DNA from: Pleurotus djamor
Lineage: Eukaryota; Basidiomycota; Agaricomycetes; Agaricales; Pleurotaceae
Reading direction: 5' to 3'
Assembly: GCA_029747585.1 (NCBI GenBank)
Contig: JAPEVF010000664.1
Span: forward strand, 1 to 25,389
DNA length: 25,389 nt
Part shown: one piece after another, positions 1 to 9,965 of the stretch
How positions within the stretch are numbered: the stretch's first letter is position 1
How the letters are laid out: the number at the start of each line of letters is the position of its first letter
Position numbers and translations under genes: made by a program
Notes under the pieces: generated by a model
Database searches by the model: none
The model's input: the letters and a program-made list of their open reading frames with translations, nothing else
What the model was told of the DNA's origin: nothing

Positions 1-294
1 CACAGTTAGTTCTCACTCACGTGCTTCCGAATTGCCACTTGGAAGGGTGCCCTTCAACTTAGGGTTGGCTATAATGCCAACCTCGTCGCAGCCAATGAAC
101 TCAACTTAGTGGATCTGGAAGAAGTTCATGTTGATGGGATTAGATCTTGATATTAGCGATTACTGAGGTTTCGACCGCGTTCCATAATAGACTAGACGGC
201 GCAGCGCGCCGAAGAAACACCTTGCTTTCGGCAGGTACACGCTACTTCATCGAAGATATAAAATTGAAAGCTTGACCTGATATCTGTCTTGCAG

Positions 295-336
295 CGCACC
301 TCGCCGCCCAACCTTCGGTTGGTCGGGCTCGGTGCG
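295..336. repeat. 42-nt imperfect inverted repeat (hairpin)
   Basis: Outer arms 295-300 and 331-336 pair over 6 bp. A middle stretch (303-306 with 324-328, one bulge) pairs over 4 bp, and inner arms CCAACC (308-313) and GGTTGG (317-322) pair over 6 bp around a TTC loop. Both strands could fold. The function is unknown. Confidence 0.75.
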
Positions 337-347
337 GGGTTGAAGGA

Positions 348-376
348 AAGCCACGCAAGGCGAGTGCGAGTGGCTT
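348..376. repeat. Inverted repeat AAGCCAC / GTGGCTT
   Basis: Arms 348-354 and 370-376 are perfect 7-bp complements around a 15-nt loop. Inside the loop GCA (355-357) can pair with TGC (365-367). It follows the 295-336 hairpin by only 11 bases. Confidence 0.65.
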
Positions 377-500
377 GGCATTTTGCACAATAGCCTTTTT
401 TGGAATCGGGACCAGTGTGAAAGCTTAGCGCGCGTTTATCAGGGGCTACACGCCCATAAAAGGGAATGATATAATGATATCCTTAAAAGGCGATTTATGA

Positions 501-527
501 GCAAGGTAAGACCTTGCAAAGCAAGGT
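501..527. repeat. Alternating 7-mer GCAAGGT-ACCTTGC-GCAAGGT
   Basis: GCAAGGT (501-507), its complement ACCTTGC (511-517) and GCAAGGT again (521-527) are separated by 3-nt spacers AAG and AAA. The central arm can pair with either flank, so two mutually exclusive hairpins are possible. Confidence 0.75.
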
Positions 528-771
528 GAACCACACTTTTACCGTCAACCGAATCTCAGATCTCAGGGATCACATTCGCCGACGTACTTACTTTTCCTGG
601 CAACCGACTGAATAGTGGGCGGACATAGATAGGCCTGAAGAGACGGGCAAAGCAGACCCCTCTCTCACATTGATTTCAGGGCTATTATGGATTATTATAT
701 ATTACTATGGTTGCCAGGCGTGCGACGCAAGGAGCAAACATGGCGTTGGTCAGAGTAAGTGATGTAAGTGG

Positions 772-2320
772 TTACAAGTGTGAGTGGTCGCGGTGATGGA
801 GGACCAAGATCCCCTCTTTCACCCAATAGTCCACCCACCCCTTGACAAAAGACTTTTCCAGCACATCTACACGACCCAACGAAGGGCTAATAGAATTAGC
901 CAGCCTTGTGTCTAAAATCGGCAGGGCACCGACTATTGGAGAAGCGACGGCCGAGCGTTCGCGCTCTGATACATCTTGTAGGAACGTCTGGATCCTGAGC
1001 ACAGGCTACATGATGGATATGTGAGTGAAGGTCCGAGGGGTTGAAGAGGGGCTGAAAACGCACTATTTCGCGGAAAGACAACCCATTGCAGTGGAGGCTT
1101 CTCAACCCTTCTAACCAATGGCTGAGTGGGAGTCCTCCAAGTGCGACCGTCCCCTGGCTACGCTCAAGTAGGACCTCCTGCACCCAAGCAAGGATATCAT
1201 TGAATGCTGTAGGTTTTGGGTGCTGGAGGTTCAGCGCTCGAGGCAATTTGCCCTCGTGAAGAACCACGTCTCGCATGATCAGTGCGGTGTCAGACATCGG
1301 AAGCCAGTCGATTAACTAGGGAAAACACATCAGCGATGATATGAGTCGGCGGCGAGCCTAGAAAACATACACCAGACACCAACGGAAGTTTCCCGAGAGG
1401 TATACTTGACTTGACGAACAAGGCAAGCCACCCGGTTATTGGCCATATAAAGTGAGGTGGTCCTCCATACAATTGAGGGATACGGACAGAGCATGTCTCG
1501 AGGTGGCTGGATGCGATCAGCTGTAACATGTAAAGACCCAATGGAAATTAAAAAGGGAAATGACGAATTGATTAACCGTGGACTCACGCGCTCAGTGATA
1601 AACTTGGCCTCTCCGTATCCACATCCTAGCGAGACTCTGGGATCATCCATAATCGCCTCCGGGACCATGCCGTTGAACCCAAAATTTTGCACGGATGTGA
1701 TCGACGAAGAGAAGACAAAGCGGGGGTTCGAACAGCTTAGCTGATACGCAAAGTTGATAAGGTTGACGCTTCCGGTGATCAGAGGGATAAAGGCGGACAC
1801 AGGAGCCTTGAAGTCGAGTTTCCACGCGTTATGAACGATGATTGTTACCGATTCAAGGAGCTGACGTAGATGCACAAATAGATGGTTCAGTCGTAGACAA
1901 TCAAGCAAGGATGCTAAGGCTCACCTTATTGTACGTAGCCACGTCCAACCCAAGGTGATCTTGACTTATATCACCTTCAAGGAAAGTTATTTTGGGCGAA
2001 GACAAAACCGACGTATCCAATCCGACTTCTCGAAACGATGTAGTATGTCTTTCGTAGATCGACTGCGAGGCAGAGGGACGATTGTGCGTGTAAACGTGAT
2101 GCACCCGCGAATCATCGTTGAAGAGTTGGAGTAGATAACTCCCCAGTGCACCAGTTGAACCGGTGAGAAGGATGTCTACTATTACTCCGGCCCGCGATGT
2201 ATGAGGGCGACGGCTGGGTACGATGCGGGCTAGGCTCTTCTCTAATAGTTCTTCCACAACTTTCAATCGGTCTGGAGGAAATTGACAAGTACCAGCAGGA
2301 GTATTGGTGACAGAGTCCAT
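772..2320 (-). CDS. Stand-alone thioester-reductase domain protein (paralogue A)
   Basis: Predicted NADPH-dependent reductase of the NAD_binding_4 / thioester-reductase (extended SDR) family, 434 aa. Exons in transcript order: 2320-1925, 1860-1588, 1520-1371, 1315-1064, 1005-772; introns of 64, 67, 55 and 58 nt, all phase 0 with GT..AG ends. The start is the ATG at 2320. Residues 14-35 (FPPDRLKVVEELLEKSLARIVP) resemble the helix that precedes the reductase domain in A-T-R enzymes. The glycine motif GSTGALG is at 54-60, HNAW at 142-145, a Ser run at 183-185, and the catalytic YGEAK at 214-218. Exon 4 carries the HPKPT loop, and the C-terminus has the family's GWVDYW signature. In A-T-R proteins this domain reduces a carrier-bound thioester; here no adenylation or carrier domain is attached, so the substrate is unknown. 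Gene B is its closest relative in the window. The family call is firm; the biochemical role is inferred. Confidence 0.88.
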
Positions 2321-3362
2321 GGGAGGGAATTTTATCGTGAGGCATGGGTTTATGGATGGGCGAACTCAACTGGTTAAAAGGCAAGAAGGCAGTCGATCTA
2401 TCTGCCAGTGGCATTTCGGATATTAAGATTTCAAGTTGCTGAGGGTCGTAGGAGCCGAGTAGCACCTTGCACATAGTGGTAAGATGGCTTCACTGATTTA
2501 CATGGCCCTGCAGAGAAGTTCTGGTTATCTCCAAAGGTAAGCAAAACGCGAATGACGCGTCATTTGATGACGGACCAGATTCTCTCGCCATTGCACCAAT
2601 CCCGAAAGGGCTGACCGTATGACGTCCTCCGGCGAAAAAAAANGTCTATTTTACGTAGTAAATCATGATTGAAGTAAATCGCTGTGGTGATGGTGAATCA
2701 CGGCGACCACAACTTTTGAGCTGCAACTGCAGTCGGAGCCAATCATATGGTGGTCTTTTTTCAAATCGAAAACTGATTAATTTTCAGGACAGTGAGTCAC
2801 GTCCATAACCATCGACCACTCACCCCAGTGGGAATTAACGAAGCGAAAAGCTCAGGTTCCGGTCATGAGTAGCGCATAACGGGGTTTGACCGGGTCCGAC
2901 ACCCAGCAAGTATAGATAGTGATAGACCGAAGATGGAGCACAGACTACGGAGGCGAGTTTGGGTAGGAGTATCGTGGTGCGACCACACACTTCGCATGGG
3001 ATGAGGATGAGGATGCGGGTTTCGCTTCATATCTTAAGCATTTGGTAGAGCGCCACTGCACTGTGCAGCGGCTGCTTCGTCTTCGGTGAACGCAGAAGGT
3101 AAAGACTCAACCCCAGTGAAAACGTGCAACGAGTGGGTCCGATGAAACTGGACACTACCGACGTTTCTGGAAAGATTCTGGCTGTCACCGAATTGTTGCG
3201 TAGAATACACCTTGGTTGTTTTGTATTTTGATCTGCTCTGTACGAAATGATATTAATGACGAACGGCCCAAAGCCAAACTTGCGTGATGGTCAGTGCGTC
3301 GACGACGTCAGAAAAACTTCGAATAAGTAACGGAATGTGTCCGACTCAAGCGCCTATCTCAT
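2321..3362. other. Intergenic region upstream of reductase A
   Basis: No gene is seen. This is the 5' flank of minus-strand gene A. It contains a 14-bp TGACG palindrome (2551-2564), a further TGACGTC (2620-2626) and an unresolved base N at 2643 after a run of A. I could not find a convincing TATA box for gene A. Confidence 0.55.
2551..2564. promoter_or_regulatory. Perfect palindrome AATGACGCGTCATT
   Basis: Two TGACG half-sites face each other in a perfect 14-bp palindrome, about 230 bp upstream of the gene A start codon. TGACG is the half-site recognised by ATF/CREB-type bZIP factors. Another TGACG occurs at 2568-2572, and TGACGTC at 2620-2626. A regulatory role is inferred from sequence and position only. 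Confidence 0.4.
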
Positions 3363-3383
3363 CTTGAACCCAAACCACCATCA

Positions 3384-3425
3384 TCCCTCCCTTCCTCCTC
3401 TCCTCTCTCCTCTTCTCCCTTCCCC
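3384..3425 (+). repeat. 42-nt uninterrupted pyrimidine tract
   Basis: Positions 3384-3425 contain only C and T. CT-rich tracts often lie just before transcription starts in fungal promoters, so this may be the promoter of the possible small gene that follows. It could equally be simple low-complexity DNA. Confidence 0.6.
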
Positions 3426-3473
3426 AACCCCACCTTCCCATCGTCGTCGCTGCTACCGCTGTCGCCGCCGTCG

Positions 3474-3792
3474 CCCGAGCTCCTCTCCATCGAACACCTT
3501 GTGCACAAATCGGCCCAACAACTCTCGGAAGATGTGTCATCCATGTTCAACGACGTCGCGTCGCATTACTGGGGCGATGGAGGGCACTTGGATAGGTTTA
3601 CGGGTGGTTTCTGGTGCGTTACATACCATGGATGCAATACGACCTCTGAACATGGTCTAGGTTCAAACGCATATACTCGCATACGGCGCGATTTCGTATG
3701 GTTGGTGAGCAAAACTACCTACTTCCTTGACTTATTACTGACGTTGACATCCATCAGGCTCGTCTGACAATCACAACAACTCGAACGTCTGA
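3474..3792 (+). other. Possible small or degenerate gene, unidentified
   Basis: A plus-strand frame from 3474 has protein-like composition (for example SAQQLSEDVSSMFNDVASHY). Two consistent introns, 3614-3660 (GTGCGT..TAG) and 3705-3757 (GTGAGC..CAG), keep the frame open to a TGA at 3790-3792. The only in-frame ATG is at 3543, which would give 49 aa. The frame is open further upstream through the pyrimidine tract but has no start there and is closed by a TAA at 3324-3326. I do not recognise the protein. It may be a short genuine gene, the 3' remnant of a longer one, or chance. Confidence 0.3.
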
Positions 3793-4054
3793 ACTCGGTG
3801 GGTTTCTTTCCAATCTCCTCTATTTGTCGCCCGGCGCGCTGATTTTCGTTCCGAAGTCAACTAGTCACGCTTGGCCTTCGTTCTCACACGTGGATGATGG
3901 ATTAGGTTGTCGATCGTGCCCTCTGTTGCTGCGAGGGCGGGGAAGAGTCAGGGTCAAATTGTATGCGCTCAACGTATTGTACTGTGTCTTGTAATGTAAA
4001 AAATGTACATTATAAATGCGAATAAATATTGAATTCACCAATACTTCCAATGAT

Positions 4055-4078
4055 CAGACCTCCTCAGACCTCCTCAGA
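4055..4078. repeat. Tandem 10-bp repeat, CAGACCTCCT x 2.4
   Basis: Units at 4055-4064 and 4065-4074 are identical, followed by a partial third unit CAGA. This is a short direct repeat in non-coding sequence. Confidence 0.8.
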
Positions 4079-5056
4079 TATACCCGGTGCTGACCAGGAA
4101 ATCTGTCGACTGCACTCGGGACAGCCCAGAATTTTTTNCTGGAATCATTTTCATTCTCTGAGAATTCCGAACGCCAGTAGGCTTCAGATACAATCGGAGG
4201 CGCTCGTTGTACGTTTTCACTGGGACTCAACGTCAACATCAACTTCAATTGAAAGAAGTGCTTTGCTGTGACGATTGATAGTCGGAGTTTCAAAAGTGAT
4301 AACATCGAGGTTATGGCCGTTTGCAATGAACTTGGCACTCCGCAAATATGGCCAAATAATTTTCACAGAAGTATTCAACTTGTATCTCGATGAATACGGA
4401 TGATAGGCTCTCGATGTAAGAGTATTATTTACTTCAATAAATAAGTTACATTGCCCTGTGAAGTCAGAATTACGATAGAGCGAGAGCGACGCGAGATGAT
4501 TTCTACAGGTATACTATTTATACTGCGCGGCATATTCAAGCGATGGAGGCCAGACAATCTTTTGGGGACTGTAGGAAATGGTCAGATGAGTTTAAGGGTG
4601 TGATAATGCAAGGTTTGCTCACCCAGACGACCCCCACAGGCCGCGATCCATTGCACTAGCCTCGAGACAAATTCCCCACTCAAATGGTTCTCGCGTTCAC
4701 AGCATCCCGTCCCATTCCAGAGACCCAGTAGCGTTTGGAGGATGTTACAGTCACTATCCTCCGTGGTTTGAGCGAAAAATTTGACGGTCCCGTCGCGCGA
4801 TATGACCAGCGTAGGTTGAATAAATCATTGACACCTCCGGCCGATGGAAGAATTTTTGCAGGTTGAAATGGGTGGTTATCGTGTTGGGGCGCAACGTATC
4901 ATGACTGGACATGGAAGGATCAAAAGAGAGTAAGAGGATCGAAGGGCATTTGGTCGAGATATCGGTTGAATACGAAGTCGGTGGCTCAGCGCTACAAAAT
5001 ATCTCGAAATGTCGGAGTGCCAATTTCATTGCAAACGACAATAATTCAACCTCAGT

Positions 5057-5077
5057 GTTCAACGTTCAACGTTCAAC
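5057..5077. repeat. Three tandem copies of GTTCAAC
   Basis: Three perfect 7-bp units lie at 5057-5063, 5064-5070 and 5071-5077, about 110 bp beyond the stop codon of minus-strand gene B. Confidence 0.85.
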
Positions 5078-5186
5078 AACTCATATCGACTGCCGTTGAA
5101 GCACCTGTGGCTGATTTTCAGGGCCAATGTGATATAGTCCAGTAGGTTTTTAAATATTGAATAGCTACGGATCACGGCGCCCATGG

Positions 5187-6731
5187 CTATAGACGTGAAG
5201 AATCGCGATCACGGAGTACCAGAATTCGCTCTCTCACCCAATAGTCGACCCATCCTTCAACAAAACTTTTGCTCAAAGGTTCTACACCCAGGGAGGGGCT
5301 GATGGAGAAAGCTAATGTCGTATCTAAAAGTGGTAGCGCACCGACCGCTGGGGCAGATTTAGCTGTTCGACCTCGCTCTATTATGTCTTGTAAGAACGTT
5401 TGGATGCTCAGCACGGGCTGAAGCATGTCACATATAATGAGCATTGAGGGATTTTACGGGGAGCCTCTGAGACGTACTATTTCTCGAATTGATACCCCAT
5501 TACGCTGGAGTTGGCCTAACCCTTCTAACCAATGTTCTAGTGGTGTTGTCGACAGGGAGACTTTTCCCTTGGAACGTTCGACCAGTGTCTCTTGCACCCA
5601 CGCGATGACCTCATTGAACGACACGGAAGCTGGACTCCGTAGGTTCGTTGCCTGAGGTAACTCCCCTTGGTGGAGAATTATGTCTCGCAAAATTAGTGCG
5701 GTATCGGCCATTGGGAGCCAATCGATCAACTAGGTGTGTCATCAGCATTGTGAAAAACAAGCCTTCAAGAAGCATACACCAGGGGATAGAGGAAGTTGGC
5801 CGAGAGGCAAGCTTGATCTGACGAACAAGGCTAGCCATCCCGTGATTGGCCATATGAAGTGGGGAGGCCCTCCGTACAGTTGCGGGATGCGAACAGAACA
5901 TGTTGCAAGGCGACTAGAAGCAATCAACTAGAATGACGCAAACGTAGTTCAACAAGGTCAACTTGGAGAGAGCGGCCAACTCACTCGCTCAACGATATAC
6001 TTGGCCTCTCCATATCCACAACCCAGCGAGACTCTGGGGTCATCGATGATCGCCTCTGGGACCATGCCGTCACATCCAAAATTCTGCACAGCTGTAATCG
6101 ACGAAGAAAATATAAGACGGGGTTTTGAGCAGTGGAGCTGATGCCCAAAGTTGATGAGATTGACGGTGCCTGTGATCAACGGGACAAAAGCCGACACGGA
6201 GGCTTTAAAGTCAAGTTTCCACGCGTTGTGCACGATGACAGTGACCGACTCAAGAAGCTAGTGGATGACATTGTGCAATCGTTGATGATCCAGACGAGCA
6301 GCGCGACTCACATTTTGGTACACAAGCGCGTCCAATCCAAGGTTTTCTTGACGCATGTCACCTTCGAGGAGGGTGATCTTGGATGAAGACAATGCAGACA
6401 CATCCAATCCAATTTCCTGGAACGAGGTAGCCTGTCTATCATAGACAGACTTCGAGGCAGGACGGTTGTGAGCATAAATGTGATGTATGCGAGTATCGTC
6501 GATGAGTAGTTTGAGTAAGTAACTACCCAGCGCGCCGGTCGAACCAGTGAGGAGAACGACGATTTCCCCCGGGGTTTGCGGCACACGAGGACGGTCACTG
6601 GGTACGATACGTGTCATGTTCTTCTCAAGCAAGTCCTCTACAAGAGCCAATCGGTCTGGAGGGTAGTTACGAGTTCCAGCAGGAGCATCGGCACCAGAGT
6701 CTCGAGGGGAGGATGGCGTGGTAGGAGGCAT
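5187..6731 (-). CDS. Stand-alone thioester-reductase domain protein (paralogue B)
   Basis: Same family and gene structure as paralogue A, 441 aa. Exons: 6731-6312, 6257-5985, 5927-5778, 5729-5478, 5417-5187; introns 54, 57, 48 and 60 nt, all phase 0. The start ATG at 6731 gives an N-terminus a little longer than in A and rich in Pro, Ser and Thr, before the helical segment YPPDRLALVEDLLEK (23-37). GSTGALG is at 63-69, HNAW at 150-153, Ser at 191-193, and YGEAK at 222-226. Exon 3 matches gene A almost residue for residue (CSVRIPQLYGGPPHF, then WPITGWLALFV), and exon 2 is also very close, so A and B are probably the youngest duplicate pair. Exon 1 ends in Gln-Asn where A ends in Asn-Lys, with a normal GTGAGT donor. 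The reduced substrate is unknown. Confidence 0.88.
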
Positions 6732-7460
6732 TGGTTCACCAGGTTGGAGATGACGGTTGGCCTGAAGAGTCCTCTAATAAGACTTGAGATGCCTATGGGC
6801 TTCGAGGAGCCGAGTAAGCCTCGTAGGTCCAGCACTTTCTTTGTTGACAAGCAATAATTAATGACGACCCTTACCCTGACTATCAGTGACACATCTTCCA
6901 AGATTACACAAAAGGGGACCAACTTCTGACTGCGCAAGCAGCGTGGCTGTTCATGTTGCCCTTCAAAGATCGATAGGCGAGCCCGAGAAAGTCGACCCGA
7001 CCCCGTTTGTGCAAATTAACCGAGTAGCAAGTCCAGGACATAGCGCGAAAAAATAGCAAGTATTTCTGAAAGGAGCGTGAGGAAGCAGTAGAGCTGGCTT
7101 AGTTCCGTCCTAGTTTTTCGGTGTCAGTATTGCCCAGANTTTTTATATTTTGCTGATCCGCTTATCCTTCCTCACTTCGGCATGAGTGTGAGCAAGTTTT
7201 TGAGGAAGAATGAATGGCAGGATACGAGGCTACTAGATCAAGTATAAGACTTCTAGGAATTCAACTTGAGGAAAAAGAGTGCGTTCGGGTTGGTTCGAAC
7301 TTCAGTGCAGGCTTCAAGGTAACTTCCCACGTGGTCCAGGAGTTTCCCTTAGGAGTCAGGAGTGACCAGTGAATCTCAAAGAGTTGCCATATTCAGAGTA
7401 AATGAAAGAAGTGTCTACAGTGAGACAAGTACAATATACGTGTAGTAAGCTAGCATCATG
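6732..7460. other. Intergenic region between reductases B and C
   Basis: This is the 5' flank of gene B and the 3' flank of gene C, both on the minus strand. No gene or RNA is recognised. An unresolved N lies at 7139 before a T run. No clear TATA box is visible for gene B. Confidence 0.5.
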
Positions 7461-8998
7461 TCAAAGTCTTGACAATGCCGTTTCTCGTATGGATAAATAT
7501 CCTTCGCGGATCCAAAAGTCTACCCAGCCCGTGACCACAGCCTTGCTAAGAGTCTCCGTCTCACGAAGGGAAGGGCTTAGCGTTACAGAGTATCTGGTAT
7601 CCATCGCAGGTAGGCCACCAACAACTGAAACATTGTTCATATGTTTCTCGCGAAGAGCCATCCGTTCTAGGAAGGGCTTTATTCGCAACGCCGGCTGGGT
7701 AGGAAAAATAAGTAAGAAAAATATCAGAAAAATCTACAAGCATAGAATCACAGACATGTCGTCGAGGCGAAGAGCCATTACGCTCTATATATTCTAACTT
7801 TTGAAGCCAAGCTTCCATAGGGGTGAGAGACAGGGGAAAGCTGCCTTGACTGCGAAGGTTCACGGCTTCTTGAACCCACGAGATCAGGTTCAGATATGGT
7901 ACGGGTCTTGGATGGCAGAGATTTGCAGCTTGAGGTAGCTGCCCCTTATGTAGAGCAAAGTCAAGTGTAATTCTGGAAGTGCATTCCATCGAGAGCCATT
8001 CCACTGACTAACAAACATCAGTTCTCTTAGACCCGGTGTAGGTGCGGGGTAAGTACACACCCCGAGATATGTTGGAAGTTGGCCTACAGATAGACTTGAC
8101 TTTACCACGCGGGGTAACCATCCAAATGAGGGCCATATACACCTAGGTGCCCCGCCATACAGTTGCGGCATGCGTAACGAGCAAGAGTTGGCTAGACATG
8201 CGGATAGAAGCTGGGGAAGGTATTTGAAACAGTACGTCAATTTCGGAAAAAGCATAACGTACCCTTTCAACGACATACTTTGATTCTCCGTACCCGATCC
8301 CCAGGGAAGCTCTCGCGTCAAGGATAACCTCCTCTGGTACTAGTCCTTCGCCTCCAAAGTTTTGAACGGCGGCATTTGAGGAAGAGAAGACGAAGTTAAA
8401 TATTGGCGCCTGTAGTTGTTGCGCAAAGTTGATGAGGTTCATGCTACCGGATATCAAGGGCTCAAACGTTAAGACGGAGCCGTTCAGATCCAGCATCCAG
8501 GCGTTGTGAATGATGACATTAACTTCAGACAATAGCTGTGTCACTGTGAGTACATTTGTCAAACGGTGAAGGGTATGCAGTCCAATAATTCACCTGTTCG
8601 TACAACGACGATTCTAAGCCAAGATTTTCCTCTATCAAGTGACCTTCCAACGAAGTGAGTTTATCCGAGGCTAATATCGATTCGTCGAGACCGAGTTCTC
8701 TGAACGAAGAAGCGTGTCGATCGAAGAGGGAGCTTGTGCTCGGTCGATTGTGCGTGTAGACGTGGTGGACGCGAGTATCGTTGATCAAGTCTCGAAGGAG
8801 GTACGTCCCTAGAGAACCCGTTGAACCTGTTAAAAGCACGACGAACTGCTTCCTCGCAGCATTCCGTTGGTTGGACAAATTACGGGGAATGAGTCGGGCA
8901 AGCTCTTTTGCGATCAAGTGCTCAATGTCGGCCACCCTTTGGTCAGGGAATTCCAGTGCAGGGGTAAACGCTGGCGATGCGGAAAGTATGGGGGCCAT
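7461..8998 (-). CDS. Stand-alone thioester-reductase domain protein (paralogue C)
   Basis: NAD_binding_4 / thioester-reductase family, 437 aa. Exons: 8998-8594, 8535-8263, 8210-8061, 8007-7756, 7694-7461; introns 58, 52, 53 and 61 nt, all phase 0. The donor of intron 4 (GTCTGT) is the weakest splice site of the model, but it gives exactly the 252-nt exon 4 seen in A, B and E. The N-terminal helix is at about 17-38 (FPDQRVADIEHLIAK). GSTGSLG is at 58-64, HNAW at 144-147, Ser at 186-188, and YGESK at 217-221. The C-terminal GWVDFW signature is present. The protein is clearly more diverged than A and B are from each other. No carrier or adenylation domain is attached, and the substrate is unknown. 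Confidence 0.86.
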
Positions 8999-9965
8999 TG
9001 GTGTTGAGTAAATGGTTACGATAGGATAAAGAGGAGCAACAAGAGGATATAGACCTAGTGATTCTCCGATGTCTATAGAATGGGATTATAAGAGGGCCAG
9101 CATTTTCTTCTACCCTGCATCGTTGAAAAAATGGGGTTCAAGAGCCAAGGTCGTGGTGTTTGAAATCATGGTAATTTAAAAGAGCCGTTCCAGTGGAAGA
9201 GTCGCAAGGATAGACCCAGGCGGCCTTTGTTATCCGGGTCGTAATCAGAGAATTCGCGCGTTCACAGTTCACCAAAGTCGTAAGTACCGCGCGGTGTGGA
9301 TTTGTGAACGTAATATTCTGATGAATGCATATCTGCGTCAGTAGTTAGAACCGATGCAACATGAGGGAATATCTCGTTACCTTACCATGCCATTGAGTAG
9401 AAAGTCAGGGTAAGGTGTGGATGGGAGGCGACACGGCCCTTGATTCGTAGAATGTCTGATTGTAGAAGTTAGAAAGGCAAAATTTCCCAAAGAATTAGAT
9501 CGTCACCGCTCTATCGTTCACACTGGCGCATCCCTCAGTGCACAACGTTCCATAGGTCCTCGTCAAGACAAAAAGGAATGCGAGTCCGACGTGGCCTTCG
9601 TTATCTGGTCTCCACCGAATCTCCCAGGCCAAGGTCGTGCCTCAGCTTCGGACTGTCGCCGTTCGCCCATGAACATTTTATGAAGTTGCTAATTAGCGAC
9701 CGATGATCATGAAGTTTGAAGCTTGAAGGGTCATTGTGTGTGTGTGAGTCTGGCTCTGTCTGGCTCTTGTCAACGAAGTTAGGAGCGTGTGATGGTATTC
9801 AGTTTGCCGGCTGAGGCTAAGAAGTTCATCCTAACGAAAAGATGGAAGATAAAAGTACAAGAGCAAGGAACAATTCGTCGGGATAAGCACGTGTGCAGAT
9901 AAACATCGCGTAAGAGTCAGTCAATGAGAAAAGAAAACCCCAAAGAGGAAAGTCGACAAAAGCCA
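8999..9965. other. Intergenic region between reductase C and the antiporter
   Basis: No gene recognised. The part next to 8998 is the 5' flank of minus-strand gene C. The part next to 9966 is the 3' flank of the antiporter. A short TG run near 9737-9747 and a nearby repeated TCTGGCTCT are the only obvious simple sequences. Confidence 0.5.

Larger units (their letters stand above)
1..771. other. Left intergenic region with strong hairpins
   Basis: I see no coding sequence here; there is no open frame with coding character and no recognisable tRNA or rRNA. The stretch lies downstream of the 3' end of the minus-strand reductase gene A. Its notable content is a group of inverted repeats between 295 and 527, listed separately. 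It could be remnant mobile-element DNA or the far side of a neighbouring gene outside the window. Confidence 0.6.
3793..5186. other. Intergenic region downstream of reductase B
   Basis: No convincing gene. The longest open frames (minus 4754-5062, plus 4911-5099) overlap each other on opposite strands and have no recognisable motif. Small tandem repeats (4055-4078, 5057-5077) and an unresolved N at 4138 next to a T run are the only structures I can point to. Confidence 0.5.

Noticed and set aside
1719..1735. B-box-like GGGTTCGAAC within reductase A
   Set aside because: It is inside coding exon 2 and encodes conserved residues; no tRNA fold surrounds it.
4754..5062. 102-codon minus-strand frame and an overlapping plus-strand frame (4911-5099)
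   Set aside because: They contradict each other on opposite strands, have no domain, and lack convincing continuation through splice sites.
7132..7144. GCCCAGANTTTTT resembling the context of the N at 4138
   Set aside because: The similarity is limited to about 12 bases around a T run, with no flanking homology, so I do not call a repeat family.
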